The notes under the pieces: generated by a model
Told to the model about the DNA's origin: nothing
The model's input: only the letters and a program-made list of their open reading frames with translations
Databases searched by the model: none
Position numbers and translations under genes: made by a program
In this document: positions 48,308 to 60,021 of the stretch, in pieces
Layout of the letters: each line of letters begins with the position of its first letter
Position numbering within the stretch: position 1 is the first letter of the stretch
Assembly (NCBI GenBank): GCA_025808415.1
Contig: CP075525.1
Location: 2,527,501 to 2,591,500 of the forward strand
DNA from: Cyclobacteriaceae bacterium
Lineage (GTDB): Bacteria; Bacteroidota; Bacteroidia; Cytophagales; Cyclobacteriaceae
DNA length: 64,000 nucleotides
Direction: 5' to 3'

Positions 48308-51013
48308 TTAGTTATAAGACAAGTTTTGTGAGAGCCACCGCTCCACATCATCTACCTTTATCCCCTTCCGTTCGGCATACTCTTCAACCTGATCTTTTTC
48401 GATTTTTCCAAGCCCGAAATATTTTGATTCCGGATGGGAGAAATAATACCCGCTTACAGCAGCGGCTGGATACATTGCACAGGATTCGGTTAATTTAATA
48501 CCTGCCTCTTTTTCGGCTTCCAGTATTTCAAAAATCGTTCGCTTCTCGGTATGATCGGGACAAGCGGGATAACCCGGTGCCGGACGAATGCCTGGATATT
48601 TTTCTGCAATCAATTGGTCGTTGGCAAGATTTTCATCCTTTGCATAACCCCAGTATTCCTTCCGCACCCGCTCGTGGAGGCATTCGGCAAACGCTTCTGC
48701 AAGCCGATCGGCCAATGCCTTAGCCATGATTTCGGAATAATCATCATGATTAGCTTTATACTTTTCAATCAGCTTCTCCAATCCGATTCCGGCCGTTACT
48801 GCAAACATGCCAATGTAGTCGCGCTTACCTGAATCTGCGGGAGCAATAAAATCAGCCAATGAAAAATTGGGGAGGTTCTGTGCCTTCTTGTTTTGCTGCC
48901 GCAGAAAATGAAGGGTTGCAAAAGAGTGCTCAGCCGCATCATCACTAAATAGTTTCACATCTTCATGACCATCGCAGGTGGCGCGGTAGAACGCCACCAC
49001 CCCATTGGCCTTAAGACTTTTCTCTTTAATAATGATATCAAGCATGTTTTGCGCATCAGTATACAGTTTCTTCGCCTCAGCACCAACAACGGCATCTTCT
49101 AAAATTCCCGGGTAGCGACCGGCCAACATCCAGGTTTGAAAGAACGGTGTCCAGTCGATATACTTTCGCAATTCATCAAGGGGATAGTCCAGCAAAACTT
49201 TCTTTCCATAGAACGAAGGCTTAACCGGAACGAATGCATTCCAGTCAATTTTAGTTTTGTTTTTACGGGCTTCTTTTAAGGAGATGTAATTTTTCAACTC
49301 CCTCCTGTTTTCATGCTCTTCACGCAGCTTCCTGTACTCTTCTTTTACTTTGTTTTTAAATTCTTTACGAGTCGTTTCGCTGATAAGTTCACTGGCCACC
49401 GGTACACTGCGTGAGGCATCGAGTACATATACCACGGGGCCCTCGTACACCGGATCGATTTTAACAGCCGTATGGATGCGGGATGTTGTAGCCCCGCCAA
49501 TAAGCAGGGGCAATTCAAATTTTTCGCGTTGCATTTCTTTGGCAACGTGTACCATCTCATCCAACGAAGGGGTGATTAGCCCGCTCAACCCGATGATATC
49601 CACTTTTTCCTTGCGTGCAGCTTCCAGTATTTTATCGGCAGGAACCATTACGCCTAAATCAACCACATCATAATTGTTACAGGCCAGTACAACGCCCACT
49701 ATATTTTTACCAATGTCGTGAACATCGCCTTTTACGGTAGCCATTAAAATTTTGGCAGCCGGTTTACCAACCTGACCGCTTTTTATTTTCTCTTCCTGTA
49801 AAAACGGTTCCAGGTAAGCTACTGCCTTTTTCATTACGCGCGCACTTTTTACTACCTGCGGAAGAAACATTTTACCTGAACCAAACAGATCGCCCACTAC
49901 ATTCATACCAGCCATTAATGGACCCTCGATAACATCTAGTGGTTTGGCGTACTTTTGCCGGGCTTCTTCTGTATCCTGATCGATAAAATCGATTATACCT
50001 TTCACTAAGGCATGCGTGATCCGCTCCTCAACCGTTCCCTTGCGCCACGAATCGTCAGCTTCTTTTTTCCTGGCTGAACCTTTTACCGTTTCGGCAAACT
50101 CAAGCAAGCGTTCGGTGGCATCGTCCCTCCTGTTCAGCAATACATCCTCAACGCGTTCCAGTAATTCTTTGTCAATCTCGTCATATACTTCCAACATGGT
50201 TGGATTTACGATACCCATATCCATACCGTGCTGAATACCGTGATACAGAAAAGCCGCATGCATGGCTTCGCGCACTTTCTGGTTTCCCCGAAAGCTAAAC
50301 GACACATTGCTTACTCCTCCGCTAACATGCGCATGCGGAAGGTTTTCCCGTATCCATTTGGCTGCACGAAAGAAATCAAGTGCGTAGTTCTTATGCTCAT
50401 CAATACCGGTGGCAACCGGAAAAATGTTTGGATCGAAAATGATATCCTGGGGTGGAAACTTCAACTGTCCCACTAATATATCGTAAGCACGTTTACAGAT
50501 GGAAATCCTCCGTTCAAAGGTGTCGGCCTGGCCATGCTCATCAAATGCCATTACAACCACGGCTGCACCGTATCGCCTGACTAATTTGGCCTGTCTGATA
50601 AACTCCCCTTCTCCGGATTTCAGACTGATGGAGTTCACAATACCTTTACCCTGTAAACATTTCAAACCTGCCTCAATTACCTCCCACTTGGAGGAGTCAA
50701 TCATCACCGGCACACGTGCAATTTCCGGCTCGGCAGCCATCAAGTTAAGAAAACGAACCATAGCTGCCTGTGAATCAAGCATGCCTTCATCCATATTTAC
50801 ATCAATCACCTGTGCCCCGCCCCGCACCTGGTCGAGCGCTACCTCCAGCGCTTCATCAAACTTATCTTCCTTAATCAGCTTTAGGAATTTAGCTGACCCG
50901 GTTACGTTGGTACGTTCACCGATGTTGACAAAGTTGGAAGCGGGGGTTACCGTTAACGGTTCAAGTCCACTTAATTTTAGACGATAGTCGATGGCAGATG
51001 GTCGATAGCTCAT
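48308..51013 (-). CDS. metH: Methionine synthase, folate/cobalamin/activation subunit
   Basis: 901 residues. Pterin-binding domain (about 10-290: [37 protein letters not shown]), cobalamin cap and Rossmann domains ([15 protein letters not shown] with the B12-ligand His, [21 protein letters not shown]), and AdoMet reactivation domain at the C-terminus ([35 protein letters not shown]). The homocysteine domain is absent and is encoded by the next upstream gene. The first residues [11 protein letters not shown] are encoded by a stretch resembling TCGAC-rich repeats around 51195-51235. Confidence 0.95.
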   Translation of the reverse strand: MSYRPSAIDYRLKLSGLEPLTVTPASNFVNIGERTNVTGSAKFLKLIKEDKFDEALEVALDQVRGGAQVIDVNMDEGMLDSQAAMVRFLNLMAAEPEIARVPVMIDSSKWEVIEAGLKCLQGKGIVNSISLKSGEGEFIRQAKLVRRYGAAVVVMAFDEHGQADTFERRISICKRAYDILVGQLKFPPQDIIFDPNIFPVATGIDEHKNYALDFFRAAKWIRENLPHAHVSGGVSNVSFSFRGNQKVREAMHAAFLYHGIQHGMDMGIVNPTMLEVYDEIDKELLERVEDVLLNRRDDATERLLEFAETVKGSARKKEADDSWRKGTVEERITHALVKGIIDFIDQDTEEARQKYAKPLDVIEGPLMAGMNVVGDLFGSGKMFLPQVVKSARVMKKAVAYLEPFLQEEKIKSGQVGKPAAKILMATVKGDVHDIGKNIVGVVLACNNYDVVDLGVMVPADKILEAARKEKVDIIGLSGLITPSLDEMVHVAKEMQREKFELPLLIGGATTSRIHTAVKIDPVYEGPVVYVLDASRSVPVASELISETTRKEFKNKVKEEYRKLREEHENRRELKNYISLKEARKNKTKIDWNAFVPVKPSFYGKKVLLDYPLDELRKYIDWTPFFQTWMLAGRYPGILEDAVVGAEAKKLYTDAQNMLDIIIKEKSLKANGVVAFYRATCDGHEDVKLFSDDAAEHSFATLHFLRQQNKKAQNLPNFSLADFIAPADSGKRDYIGMFAVTAGIGLEKLIEKYKANHDDYSEIMAKALADRLAEAFAECLHERVRKEYWGYAKDENLANDQLIAEKYPGIRPAPGYPACPDHTEKRTIFEILEAEKEAGIKLTESCAMYPAAAVSGYYFSHPESKYFGLGKIEKDQVEEYAERKGIKVDDVERWLSQNLSYN

Positions 51014-51025
51014 TTTACTTTAATA

Positions 51026-51163
51026 CTATTTAGAGCAATGGCGTTGAATTTGAGGGGTGAGAACAAACATTTCCTTTCCAGGAAATTTCTCTGTCAACTC
51101 CGAAACTCCCGAGAGTTCAATTGACCTTTGCCACACTTTAAGATTCTCAAACTTAAATGCCAT
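51026..51163 (-). pseudogene. Truncated four-helix-bundle (23S-IVS-like) protein
   Basis: 45 residues: MAFKFENLKVWQRSIELSGV, then SELTEKFPGKEMFVLTPQIQ, RHCSK and stop. It matches the start of the Bacteroidota four-helix-bundle proteins (about 120 residues; F..L.VW..S.EL .. FP..E.F.LT.QI.R) and then ends. It sits between the two metH genes on the same strand and appears to be a decayed insertion. Confidence 0.6.
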
Positions 51164-51222
51164 ATAACCTTTTGGTTTACGATTAATCTATAAACTAATT
51201 ACTATCGACCATCGACTATCGA

Positions 51223-52227
51223 CTAATTACTATCGGCCAACAAACTGACACGAGGTTTATACTTCATCGCTACTTCTGCGATTTTCTTTATGTGATCCGG
51301 TGTAGTGCCACAACAGCCGCCAACTATATTGACTAATCCTTCCTTTAAGTACTCTTCAACTTGTGAAGCCATCTCTTCCGCTGACTGATCGTAATGTCCG
51401 AACGCATTGGGCAGCCCAGCATTGGGATAAGCACTTACAAACGTCTCCGACTCCTTTGCCATTACCTGCAGATACGGGCGCAGTTGATTTGCCCCTAAAG
51501 CACAGTTGAGGCCGATGCTGAGTAATGGAACATGCGACACTGAAATCATAAATGCCTCGGTAGTTTGCCCCGAAAGCGTTCGGCCGCTTGCATCGGTAAT
51601 GGTACCGGAAACCATGACGGGCAAGGTGATACCTGAATCGTCATAATATTTTTGTATGGCGAACAAAGCAGCCTTTGCATTGAGGGTATCAAAAATGGTC
51701 TCAACCAGTAAAATATCCGCCCCACCCTCCACCAGGCCTTTGGTTTGTTCATAATACGCATCCACCAATTGATCGAACGTAATGGCGCGGAACCCGGGAT
51801 CGTTTACCTGCGGGGAGATGGATGCAGTTTTATTGGTTGGCCCGAGTGCACCGGCAACAAAGCGGGGCTTTTCAGGACTTAATGCTGTAAATTCAGCAGC
51901 CACTTCTTTGGCGATCCTGGCCGACTCAAAATTCAGTTCATAAGCCAGGGCTTCCAAATGGTAGTCGGCCTGAGCAATACTGGTACTGCTAAAGGTATTG
52001 GTTTCAATTATATCAGCGCCAGCCTCCAGGTACTTTCGATGGATGTCCTGTATTATGTCCGGTCGGGTTATCGAGAGTAAATCGTTGTTGCCCTTTAGCG
52101 GATGAGGGTGGTTTTTCAAACGTGCCCCACGGAAATCATCCTCTTCCAACGCATAGCGCTGAATCATGGTACCCATAGCACCATCCAGCACGAGTATCCG
52201 TTCTTTTAAAATGTCTTCGATTTTCAT
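51223..52227 (-). CDS. metH: Methionine synthase, homocysteine-binding subunit
   Basis: 334 residues. [16 protein letters not shown] is the start motif; zinc cysteines are in SIGLNCALG and [30 protein letters not shown] and [17 protein letters not shown] are further signatures. It is the N-terminal module of cobalamin-dependent MetH as a separate protein and must join the 901-residue subunit. It is the first gene after the SAM-I riboswitch, so expression should fall when S-adenosylmethionine is plentiful. Confidence 0.95.
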   Translation of the reverse strand: MKIEDILKERILVLDGAMGTMIQRYALEEDDFRGARLKNHPHPLKGNNDLLSITRPDIIQDIHRKYLEAGADIIETNTFSSTSIAQADYHLEALAYELNFESARIAKEVAAEFTALSPEKPRFVAGALGPTNKTASISPQVNDPGFRAITFDQLVDAYYEQTKGLVEGGADILLVETIFDTLNAKAALFAIQKYYDDSGITLPVMVSGTITDASGRTLSGQTTEAFMISVSHVPLLSIGLNCALGANQLRPYLQVMAKESETFVSAYPNAGLPNAFGHYDQSAEEMASQVEEYLKEGLVNIVGGCCGTTPDHIKKIAEVAMKYKPRVSLLADSN

Positions 52228-52284
52228 AGCTCCCTACATGTACTACATCACATCGTTATCCAGAGAGCCCGGTATGGTGGGTTA

Positions 52285-52397
52285 CTTATCTTCGGCTGCT
52301 GCTACGATCAGCCTGGGATTTAGCACAACGTTAAACAATCGTTTGAACAGGATGCTAAGACGTCAAAGGGCCCAATCCCTCGGTCTTTCTGGATAAG
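52285..52397 (-). ncRNA. SAM-I (S-box) riboswitch
   Basis: On the minus strand P1 is CTTATC at the 5' end and GATAAG at the 3' end. Between them are AGAAAGACCGAGGGATTGG, GCCC, TGACGTCTTAGCATCC and a distal GTGCTAAATCC, matching the S-box conserved blocks and pairing pattern. It ends 58 bp upstream of the homocysteine-domain metH gene. No strong terminator stem was seen, so control may be at translation. Confidence 0.85.
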
Positions 52398-52459
52398 TGG
52401 GTCAAAGAAACGAAAGAAGTACTTAAAAAGAAAAAGGCAAAGGCGTATTTTTGTGCTAC

Positions 52460-53398
52460 ATGAAATTAGCCGCTGTTGATATTGGCTCTAATGCCATACG
52501 TTTCCAGGTTTCCTCAGTTCTCGATAAAGACGATCGCGTAATCTTCAAAAAAATGGAATACATACGCTTCCCGCTTCGCCTGGGGCATGATGTATTTACA
52601 CTGAACCGGATCAGTAACAAGAGTATCGAAAAATTCAAAAAGCTGATGCGCGTGTTCAAAATGCTTACCGAGCTGTACGAAGTAGATGATTATATGGTCT
52701 GCGCCACCTCAGCCATGCGCGAATCAGAAAACGGACCGGAGCTTGCTCGGGAAGTAGAGGACGAAATAGGGCTCTCCATTAACATTATTGACGGTAAGCA
52801 AGAGGCTGAATACATCAACCAGGCCATTATATCGTATCTGTCGGATGCCACCTACCTGCACATTGATGTGGGAGGAGGCAGTACCGAATTAAACCTGTAT
52901 GTGCACGGCAAAAAAATCAATACACGTTCATTCAAGATAGGCTCTGTACGCATCCTCGAGCATCACGACTCGCCCGTTATGTGGGCCGATATGGAAAAAT
53001 GGATAAAGACCCATGTAAAGAGCGCCTACGGTAAAGTTACCGCTATCGGAACGGGCGGTAACATCAGTAAGATTTTTGACCTGGCCCAACTGAAGCCGCA
53101 CCGGCAAATGTCCTTAAAAAAGGTTATTGAGATCAAAGAAATGGTTGAGCAACATTCCCTTGAGGATCGTATTTATAAACTGCAAATGAACCCCGACCGT
53201 GCCGATGTAATTGTACCGGCCAGTAACATTTACATTAAGGTTATGGAATGGGCCAATGCCAAATATATACAGGTACCTGAGGTTGGCCTGAAAGATGGCA
53301 TTATGCTCCACCTGTTCAAAAAGAATTCAAGCCAGAAACGAATCGAATTCGCCAACACCGAAGATCAATCGAAGGGAAGGAAAATCCTAAGGTTATAA
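52460..53398 (+). CDS. ppx: Ppx/GppA exopolyphosphatase-like phosphatase
   Basis: 312 residues from ATG 52460. AAVDIGSNAIRFQV is the phosphate-1 motif of the actin-like ASKHA fold, THLYLHIDVGGGSTELNLY-type phosphate 2 lies near 133, and VTAIGTGGNISKIF the adenosine region. It removes phosphate from polyphosphate or pppGpp. It is short, lacking the HD-like C-terminal domain of E. coli Ppx. It converges on ppk1, whose stop is 2 bp away; both concern polyphosphate. Confidence 0.9.
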   Translation: MKLAAVDIGSNAIRFQVSSVLDKDDRVIFKKMEYIRFPLRLGHDVFTLNRISNKSIEKFKKLMRVFKMLTELYEVDDYMVCATSAMRESENGPELAREVEDEIGLSINIIDGKQEAEYINQAIISYLSDATYLHIDVGGGSTELNLYVHGKKINTRSFKIGSVRILEHHDSPVMWADMEKWIKTHVKSAYGKVTAIGTGGNISKIFDLAQLKPHRQMSLKKVIEIKEMVEQHSLEDRIYKLQMNPDRADVIVPASNIYIKVMEWANAKYIQVPEVGLKDGIMLHLFKKNSSQKRIEFANTEDQSKGRKILRL

Positions 53399-53399
53399 A

Positions 53400-55526
53400 T
53401 CAAAATAGCTGAACATCTTTTACCAGTTCCTTCGAAACATGGTAAAATTCTTTATGCACGTTAAAAGGATCATCGCCATCGGTCTGTTTCAGTGTATACG
53501 TTCCGTCTTCCTGCATAATGTAAGTGTTTACGTTATCCTTCAGGTTGAACCGAAGGATATTCATGGCTTGCTTTTTCAGAATGGCTTCATCCAGCATGAA
53601 TAATGATTCGATCCTGCGGTCAAAACTGCGCACCATGGCATCGGCACTTCCGATATAGACTTTCGGATCGCCAGCATTATGAAAATAATAAATGCGCGAA
53701 TGCTCCAGGTACTCGCCAACAATAGATATTACCTGGATATTTTCACTTAAACCAATACGGCCAGGGCGCAAACAGCACATACCCCTTACCACCAGCTTGA
53801 TGGTAACACCTGCCTGCGAGGCTGCATAAAGCTCATCAATAAATTCATTGTCCTGCAACGAATTTATTTTTATTACTATGCCCGCGGGCAACCCAAGCCT
53901 GGCATTTTCGGCTTCACGTTTAACGAGGTTACACAACTGTATGCGCATATCGCGCGGTGAGGTGATCAGGTTGCGGTACGTTGTTGGATAGGAATGCCCC
54001 GTGATTACGTTAAAAAATTCTGAAACATCGTTGGCGTATATTTCCTTTGTAGTCAGTAAACCAATATCGGTGTATAGGCGCGAGGTTGATTCATTGTAGT
54101 TGCCGCTGGAAAGATGGACATACCGGTAAACGCGGTCGTTTTTTTCCTTACGCACAATAAGCATAAGTTTGGTATGGGTTTTTAAACTACCTACGCCATA
54201 AATAACAAAACAACCTGCCTTTTGAAGCCGTTGCGCCTCCCGCATGTTGTTTTCTTCATCAAAGCGTGCCTTAACCTCAAACAGAACTGCAACGTGTTTT
54301 CCATTTTCGGCAGCACGTAACAAAGCATTGGTAACACGCGATTCTTTAGCTACCCGGTATATCGTAATTTTAATGGAGAGCACATCGGGATCTTCAGCCG
54401 CCTTTTCCAATAACTCCAGCACGGGTTCCATGGAATTATACGGGTGATGAAGTAAAATATCGCGGTCTTTTAAAATCTCGAATAATCCTGATGAGGCATC
54501 TTCCGGATAGTTGAGTGGAAGAATCGGTTGTGGAAGCGGTGCCCTTCGGCCTTTAAACTCGGAGTGCCCTATGATTTGTGAAAGCCCCCCCAGGTCCATA
54601 AGGCTTTGTGTGGGAATGGTGAAAATATTATGGTCATCAATGTCCCACTGGATTTTGAGAAGGCGCACCATCCAGGGGTCCACTTCGCCTTGTATTTCCA
54701 TGCGCACTACCCTTCCGCTTCGCCTGGTTTTCAATTTTTGCTTCAGGTCCTCCAGGAAATTGGATTCGATATCATCACTTTCATCCAGGGTAAAGTCACC
54801 GTTGCGGTTTATGCGAAACAGGTTTATGCTCTGGATCTCCACATTGCGGAAGAGGTGATGGATGTTACTACGGATAATTTCTTCTACCGGAACAAAGCGG
54901 AATACATCTTCATCAAGCAACTCAAAGAAGCGGGGAATATTACTGGGCACCTGGATAAACGAAACCCTGTTTTGTTCCTGCCCTTCGCCAGCCACTTTGG
55001 TAACTACCCCAAACAGCAAACGGTTATTTTTCAATACCGGAAAGGTATGGTACGAATCGAACGCCATGGGGGTAAGCATGGGAAATATGGTGCGGTTAAA
55101 ATAATCGTTCACCAATTTCATTTGCTGGACCGATAAGTCGGCATACGGGCAAATCGAAAAGCCGTTGGCTGAAAACAGAGGCTTTAGTTTATAAACAAAA
55201 TATTCGTGCTGATCCTGCACAAAGTTACGCAAGGCATTCAGTAGCAATTTCCGGAAAGGTTCTTCGCGCAAACCACTGTAATCGAATCGCTCCTTCCCGT
55301 AATCCAGGTAATTGTATAAACTACCTAACCGAATGGTGCAGAACTCATCCAGGTTTGAGGAGGTTATACCCAAAAACTTTAAGCGGTCGAAAATATTGCG
55401 GTTCGTGTTTTTGGCTTGATCCAAAACACGGTAGTTAAATTGTATCCAACTGAGGTCGCGACTGATGTAGCGGCTCTCGTCAATCCGGCTGGTTACATTG
55501 TCTTTTATCGCTACGGGGTCGTTCAT
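53400..55526 (-). CDS. ppk1: Polyphosphate kinase 1
   Basis: 708 residues from ATG 55526; a TTG 18 bp upstream is less likely. ISRDLSWIQFNYRVLDQA is the N-terminal motif, SSNLDEFCTIRLGSL follows, and the two catalytic phospholipase-D-like halves carry THTKLMLIVRKEK (candidate phospho-His) and YFHNAGDPKVYIGSADAMVRSFDRRIE. It makes polyphosphate from ATP reversibly. With the convergent ppx and a PPK2 gene 4 kb away, this is a polyphosphate cluster. Confidence 0.95.
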   Translation of the reverse strand: MNDPVAIKDNVTSRIDESRYISRDLSWIQFNYRVLDQAKNTNRNIFDRLKFLGITSSNLDEFCTIRLGSLYNYLDYGKERFDYSGLREEPFRKLLLNALRNFVQDQHEYFVYKLKPLFSANGFSICPYADLSVQQMKLVNDYFNRTIFPMLTPMAFDSYHTFPVLKNNRLLFGVVTKVAGEGQEQNRVSFIQVPSNIPRFFELLDEDVFRFVPVEEIIRSNIHHLFRNVEIQSINLFRINRNGDFTLDESDDIESNFLEDLKQKLKTRRSGRVVRMEIQGEVDPWMVRLLKIQWDIDDHNIFTIPTQSLMDLGGLSQIIGHSEFKGRRAPLPQPILPLNYPEDASSGLFEILKDRDILLHHPYNSMEPVLELLEKAAEDPDVLSIKITIYRVAKESRVTNALLRAAENGKHVAVLFEVKARFDEENNMREAQRLQKAGCFVIYGVGSLKTHTKLMLIVRKEKNDRVYRYVHLSSGNYNESTSRLYTDIGLLTTKEIYANDVSEFFNVITGHSYPTTYRNLITSPRDMRIQLCNLVKREAENARLGLPAGIVIKINSLQDNEFIDELYAASQAGVTIKLVVRGMCCLRPGRIGLSENIQVISIVGEYLEHSRIYYFHNAGDPKVYIGSADAMVRSFDRRIESLFMLDEAILKKQAMNILRFNLKDNVNTYIMQEDGTYTLKQTDGDDPFNVHKEFYHVSKELVKDVQLF

Positions 55527-55592
55527 AGCATGGTACTGCCGCAAGTTGGCACGCTGGGCACAGGTTGCAGCTTTAAAAAGGTTAAAAAATTA

Positions 55593-57557
<1,965 letters not shown>

Positions 57558-57680
57558 TTAGAACCTTCAAAATTAAGGCTTTTTGACCGTAAAACGTAAG
57601 AAAATCAGGTAATTAAGGGCTAAAAAACTAACATTATTTTGAACTTAAAATATGCCTAAAATTAATCCCCCTGATTTGAG

Positions 57681-57821
57681 ATGACTAAACCCTCAAAACC
57701 CCTGAAACGCATGGGAAGGAATAACGGTTTGATTCAACTGGCTGAAGTACTACGAAAAAAGGGAACGATCGTTCACCTGAATACAGTGGAAAAAGAAGTT
57801 GATCAACCCAATCAAAATTAG
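57681..57821 (+). CDS. Possible 46-residue basic protein
   Basis: The ORF reads MTKPSKPLKRMGRNNGLIQL, then AEVLRKKGTIVHLNTVEKEV, ending DQPNQN. It lies alone on + in the gap between gyrB and the PPK2 gene, ends 3 bp before the PPK2 stop, and has a basic first half. No family is recognised. Rated as possible because the frame fills the gap and shows protein-like composition; it may be chance. Confidence 0.35.
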   Translation: MTKPSKPLKRMGRNNGLIQLAEVLRKKGTIVHLNTVEKEVDQPNQN

Positions 57822-57823
57822 TT

Positions 57824-58804
57824 TTAATCAGGGGTTACAAGCCTAACCTTTTTACTCTTCTTTTGGGATTTATCTTTTTCATTTCCGTTCTCCGCCATCA
57901 AATGAAGCCTGGCCTTCTGGAGTTCAGCTTTTTGAGAATCCGTAACGGTTGGATAACTCAACTTTAACTTTCCAAACTCGCGGTAAATAATTGCGGCAAT
58001 GGCTAAACGGGCATACCATTTATCATCAGCAGGAATAATAAACCAGGGAGCATGCTCTTTGGATGTCTCCGAGATGGCCTCCTCATATACCTTCTGATAG
58101 TCATCCCAATACGCTCTTTCCTTTAAGTCAGATAAGGAAAACTTCCAGTTCTTTGATGGGTCATCTATCCGTTCAAGGAAACGCTTTTTCTGTTCCTTTT
58201 TAGAAACATGCAAAAAGAATTTAAGAATGATGGTTCCGTTTTCCGCCAGGTTTTTTTCGAAGCGGGTAATTTGTTTGTAGCGCATTTCCCAAAATGCTTT
58301 GCTGATATCCTTTATTGAATCAATACCCGGAATATTTTCGTTCAGTATCCATTCCGGATGGACTTTCGTTACAAGCACATTTTCATAGTGTGAACGATTA
58401 TGAATAGCGATCTCTCCACGTGCTGGCAAAGCCAGGTTGTGACGCCAGAAAAAATCATGATCCAACTCATGCGAATTAGGCGCTTTAAAACTATACACCT
58501 TTACCCCCAATGGGTTAAACCCCGACATGATGTGCTTTACTGCACCATCTTTACCGGCAGCATCCATAGCCTGGAAAATAATAAGCACACTGTACTGGTT
58601 GTGGGCATATAGTTTATCCTGTATTTCGGCCAAATGCTTTCGGCCGGTTTCCAGCAACTGTTCGGCTTCCTTACGGTTGAGTTGCTTGCCCGTGTATTTA
58701 GTATCAAAGTCTTTCAGGCTTATTTTCTTACCAGGCTTTGCGTAAAGCTTCTTCACGCTTATAAGTTTTTCATCGGATAACATGGTGTCAGGGATTATGC
58801 TCAT
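57824..58804 (-). CDS. ppk2: PPK2-family polyphosphate kinase
   Basis: 326 residues. Walker A is IIFQAMDAAGKDGAVKHIMSG near 75-95; HDFFWRHNLALPARGEIAIHNRSHYENVLVTKVHP follows, with the R-S-H/Y lid motif, and KFFLHVSKKEQKKRFLERIDDP. These are PPK2 signatures; PPK2 transfers phosphate between polyphosphate and nucleotides. The C-terminus is a lysine/serine tail (KDKSQKKSKKVR). It belongs with ppx and ppk1 around gyrB. Confidence 0.93.
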   Translation of the reverse strand: MSIIPDTMLSDEKLISVKKLYAKPGKKISLKDFDTKYTGKQLNRKEAEQLLETGRKHLAEIQDKLYAHNQYSVLIIFQAMDAAGKDGAVKHIMSGFNPLGVKVYSFKAPNSHELDHDFFWRHNLALPARGEIAIHNRSHYENVLVTKVHPEWILNENIPGIDSIKDISKAFWEMRYKQITRFEKNLAENGTIILKFFLHVSKKEQKKRFLERIDDPSKNWKFSLSDLKERAYWDDYQKVYEEAISETSKEHAPWFIIPADDKWYARLAIAAIIYREFGKLKLSYPTVTDSQKAELQKARLHLMAENGNEKDKSQKKSKKVRLVTPD

Positions 58805-58919
58805 GAAGGTAATCTTTAAAACGGTTTTTCGGATATGATTTACATCATAACCTGGCCAGCGTTTTGATTTGACTATTCAGGCCTATTTCATTAACTTATA
58901 GTCACCTAATCAAAAACCT

Positions 58920-59069
58920 ATGAAACTGGCCATAAAAAAGCTTGATTTCCTGCTTATTTACTTAACACTGAGTTTTGTTGCCGTTGGGGTTATCCGAAAA
59001 ATTATTGCAGGATTAGTTGACATGATGCAGGAGTTGTCTACCCCCGTAGATACTCCGGTTGCCTTCTAA
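58920..59069 (+). CDS. Possible 49-residue single-pass membrane protein
   Basis: MKLAIKKLDFLLIYLTLSFV, then AVGVIRKIIAGLVDMMQELS, ending TPVDTPVAF. A basic start, one hydrophobic segment (about 9-25) and a polar tail look like a small membrane protein. It precedes the NTF2-like gene on the same strand by 57 bp. No family recognised. Confidence 0.4.
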   Translation: MKLAIKKLDFLLIYLTLSFVAVGVIRKIIAGLVDMMQELSTPVDTPVAF

Positions 59070-59126
59070 AGCGTGCGAATTAATACAGTAGTCATAAAAC
59101 AGATTGTTAACCGCAACCCTAACGCT

Positions 59127-59633
59127 ATGAAACTTTCCGTATACCTCCTGCTTTTTCTGGTCGGTGCCACCTGCCTGAACCTTTCCGCGCAAGATAAAAA
59201 AGGCAAATCCCAGCCCGTTGTCAAAGGCAACGATGAAGCCGCTATTAAAGCAATCATCGAAAAGGAAACAAAAGCATTTTTTGAAATCGATCAGAAAACA
59301 TGGGCCAATTTGTGGGTGCATGAGCCGTATGCTTTTTGGTCGTTTGCCGATACTACGGATGTGAATTCGTTTTCAGGATGGAATGAAATTAATAAAGGGT
59401 TTAGTAATTATTTCAAAACCTCCAAACCTTCCAGCGCCAATATTAAACGGGACTGGCATCATATTAAAATACATGGCAACATGGCGTATATCCGTTTCAC
59501 GCAGCAAGTTTCGGACGATACCAACAGGCCACCACAAGCAGAGGTAAGAGTAATGGAGAAAGTAAACGGTGAATGGAAAATTGTGTGTGTCTCCGTCATT
59601 GCTATTCAAAAAGACAATGAGCCTGTCCGGTGA
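59127..59633 (+). CDS. Secreted NTF2/SnoaL-like protein
   Basis: 168 residues from ATG 59127, chosen because the signal peptide MKLSVYLLLFLVGATCLNLSAQ starts there. The mature part DEAAIKAIIEKETKAFFEIDQKTWANLW is the typical first helices of the SnoaL/DUF4440 cone fold, and VRVMEKVNGEWKIVCVSVIAIQ the last strands. Such proteins bind or isomerise small hydrophobic ligands or serve as scaffolds; no catalytic set is obvious. Periplasmic location is likely. Confidence 0.78.
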   Translation: MKLSVYLLLFLVGATCLNLSAQDKKGKSQPVVKGNDEAAIKAIIEKETKAFFEIDQKTWANLWVHEPYAFWSFADTTDVNSFSGWNEINKGFSNYFKTSKPSSANIKRDWHHIKIHGNMAYIRFTQQVSDDTNRPPQAEVRVMEKVNGEWKIVCVSVIAIQKDNEPVR

Positions 59634-59654
59634 GATTATTGGATTGCATTACCA

Positions 59655-60017
59655 TTAATATTGGCCTGTACGCAGCATAACCAGGGTGCAGGCTTCAATG
59701 GGTTCTATACCATTCTTGATAGCCAATTGTTCAAACTCACGATTTTCAGTGCCTGGGTTGAAAATAATTCGCCTTGGCTTTAAGCCGATGAGGTAATTAT
59801 ACCATTCGGGTTGATGATCCGGCCCAATGTAAAGCGTAATGGTATCAACATCACTAATCTCCGGCTGCTCCCGCATATTTAAAATAGGCTTCCCGAAAAC
59901 CTCTCCTTTCTTAATTCCAACAGGTACGATTTCGTGCCCATATTCCGTGAGCATACCGGCCGCTATAAAAGCATAGCGCGATGGATTTGGGGTTGCCCCG
60001 ATAATTACCGTTTTCAT
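59655..60017 (-). CDS. CoA-binding-domain protein (YccU-like)
   Basis: 120 residues. KTVIIGATPNPSRYAFIAAGMLTEYGHEIVPVG is the Rossmann-type CoA_binding_2 start, GKPILN and DTITLYIGPDHQPEWYNYLIGLKPRRIIFNPGTEN follow, and EACTLVMLRTGQY ends it with the conserved C..V/M. The family binds CoA-like ligands; its role is unsettled. It lies 4 bp downstream of the FAD oxidoreductase gene on the same strand. Confidence 0.88.
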   Translation of the reverse strand: MKTVIIGATPNPSRYAFIAAGMLTEYGHEIVPVGIKKGEVFGKPILNMREQPEISDVDTITLYIGPDHQPEWYNYLIGLKPRRIIFNPGTENREFEQLAIKNGIEPIEACTLVMLRTGQY

Positions 60018-60021
60018 TTTC

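Noticed and set aside
52166..52396. Plus-strand ORF upstream of ppx
   Set aside because: It is the reverse of a SAM-I riboswitch and the start of the homocysteine-domain gene, with no protein-like features.
54606..55136. Long plus-strand ORF inside ppk1
   Set aside because: Antisense shadow of a strongly conserved gene; no family features or ribosome-binding context.
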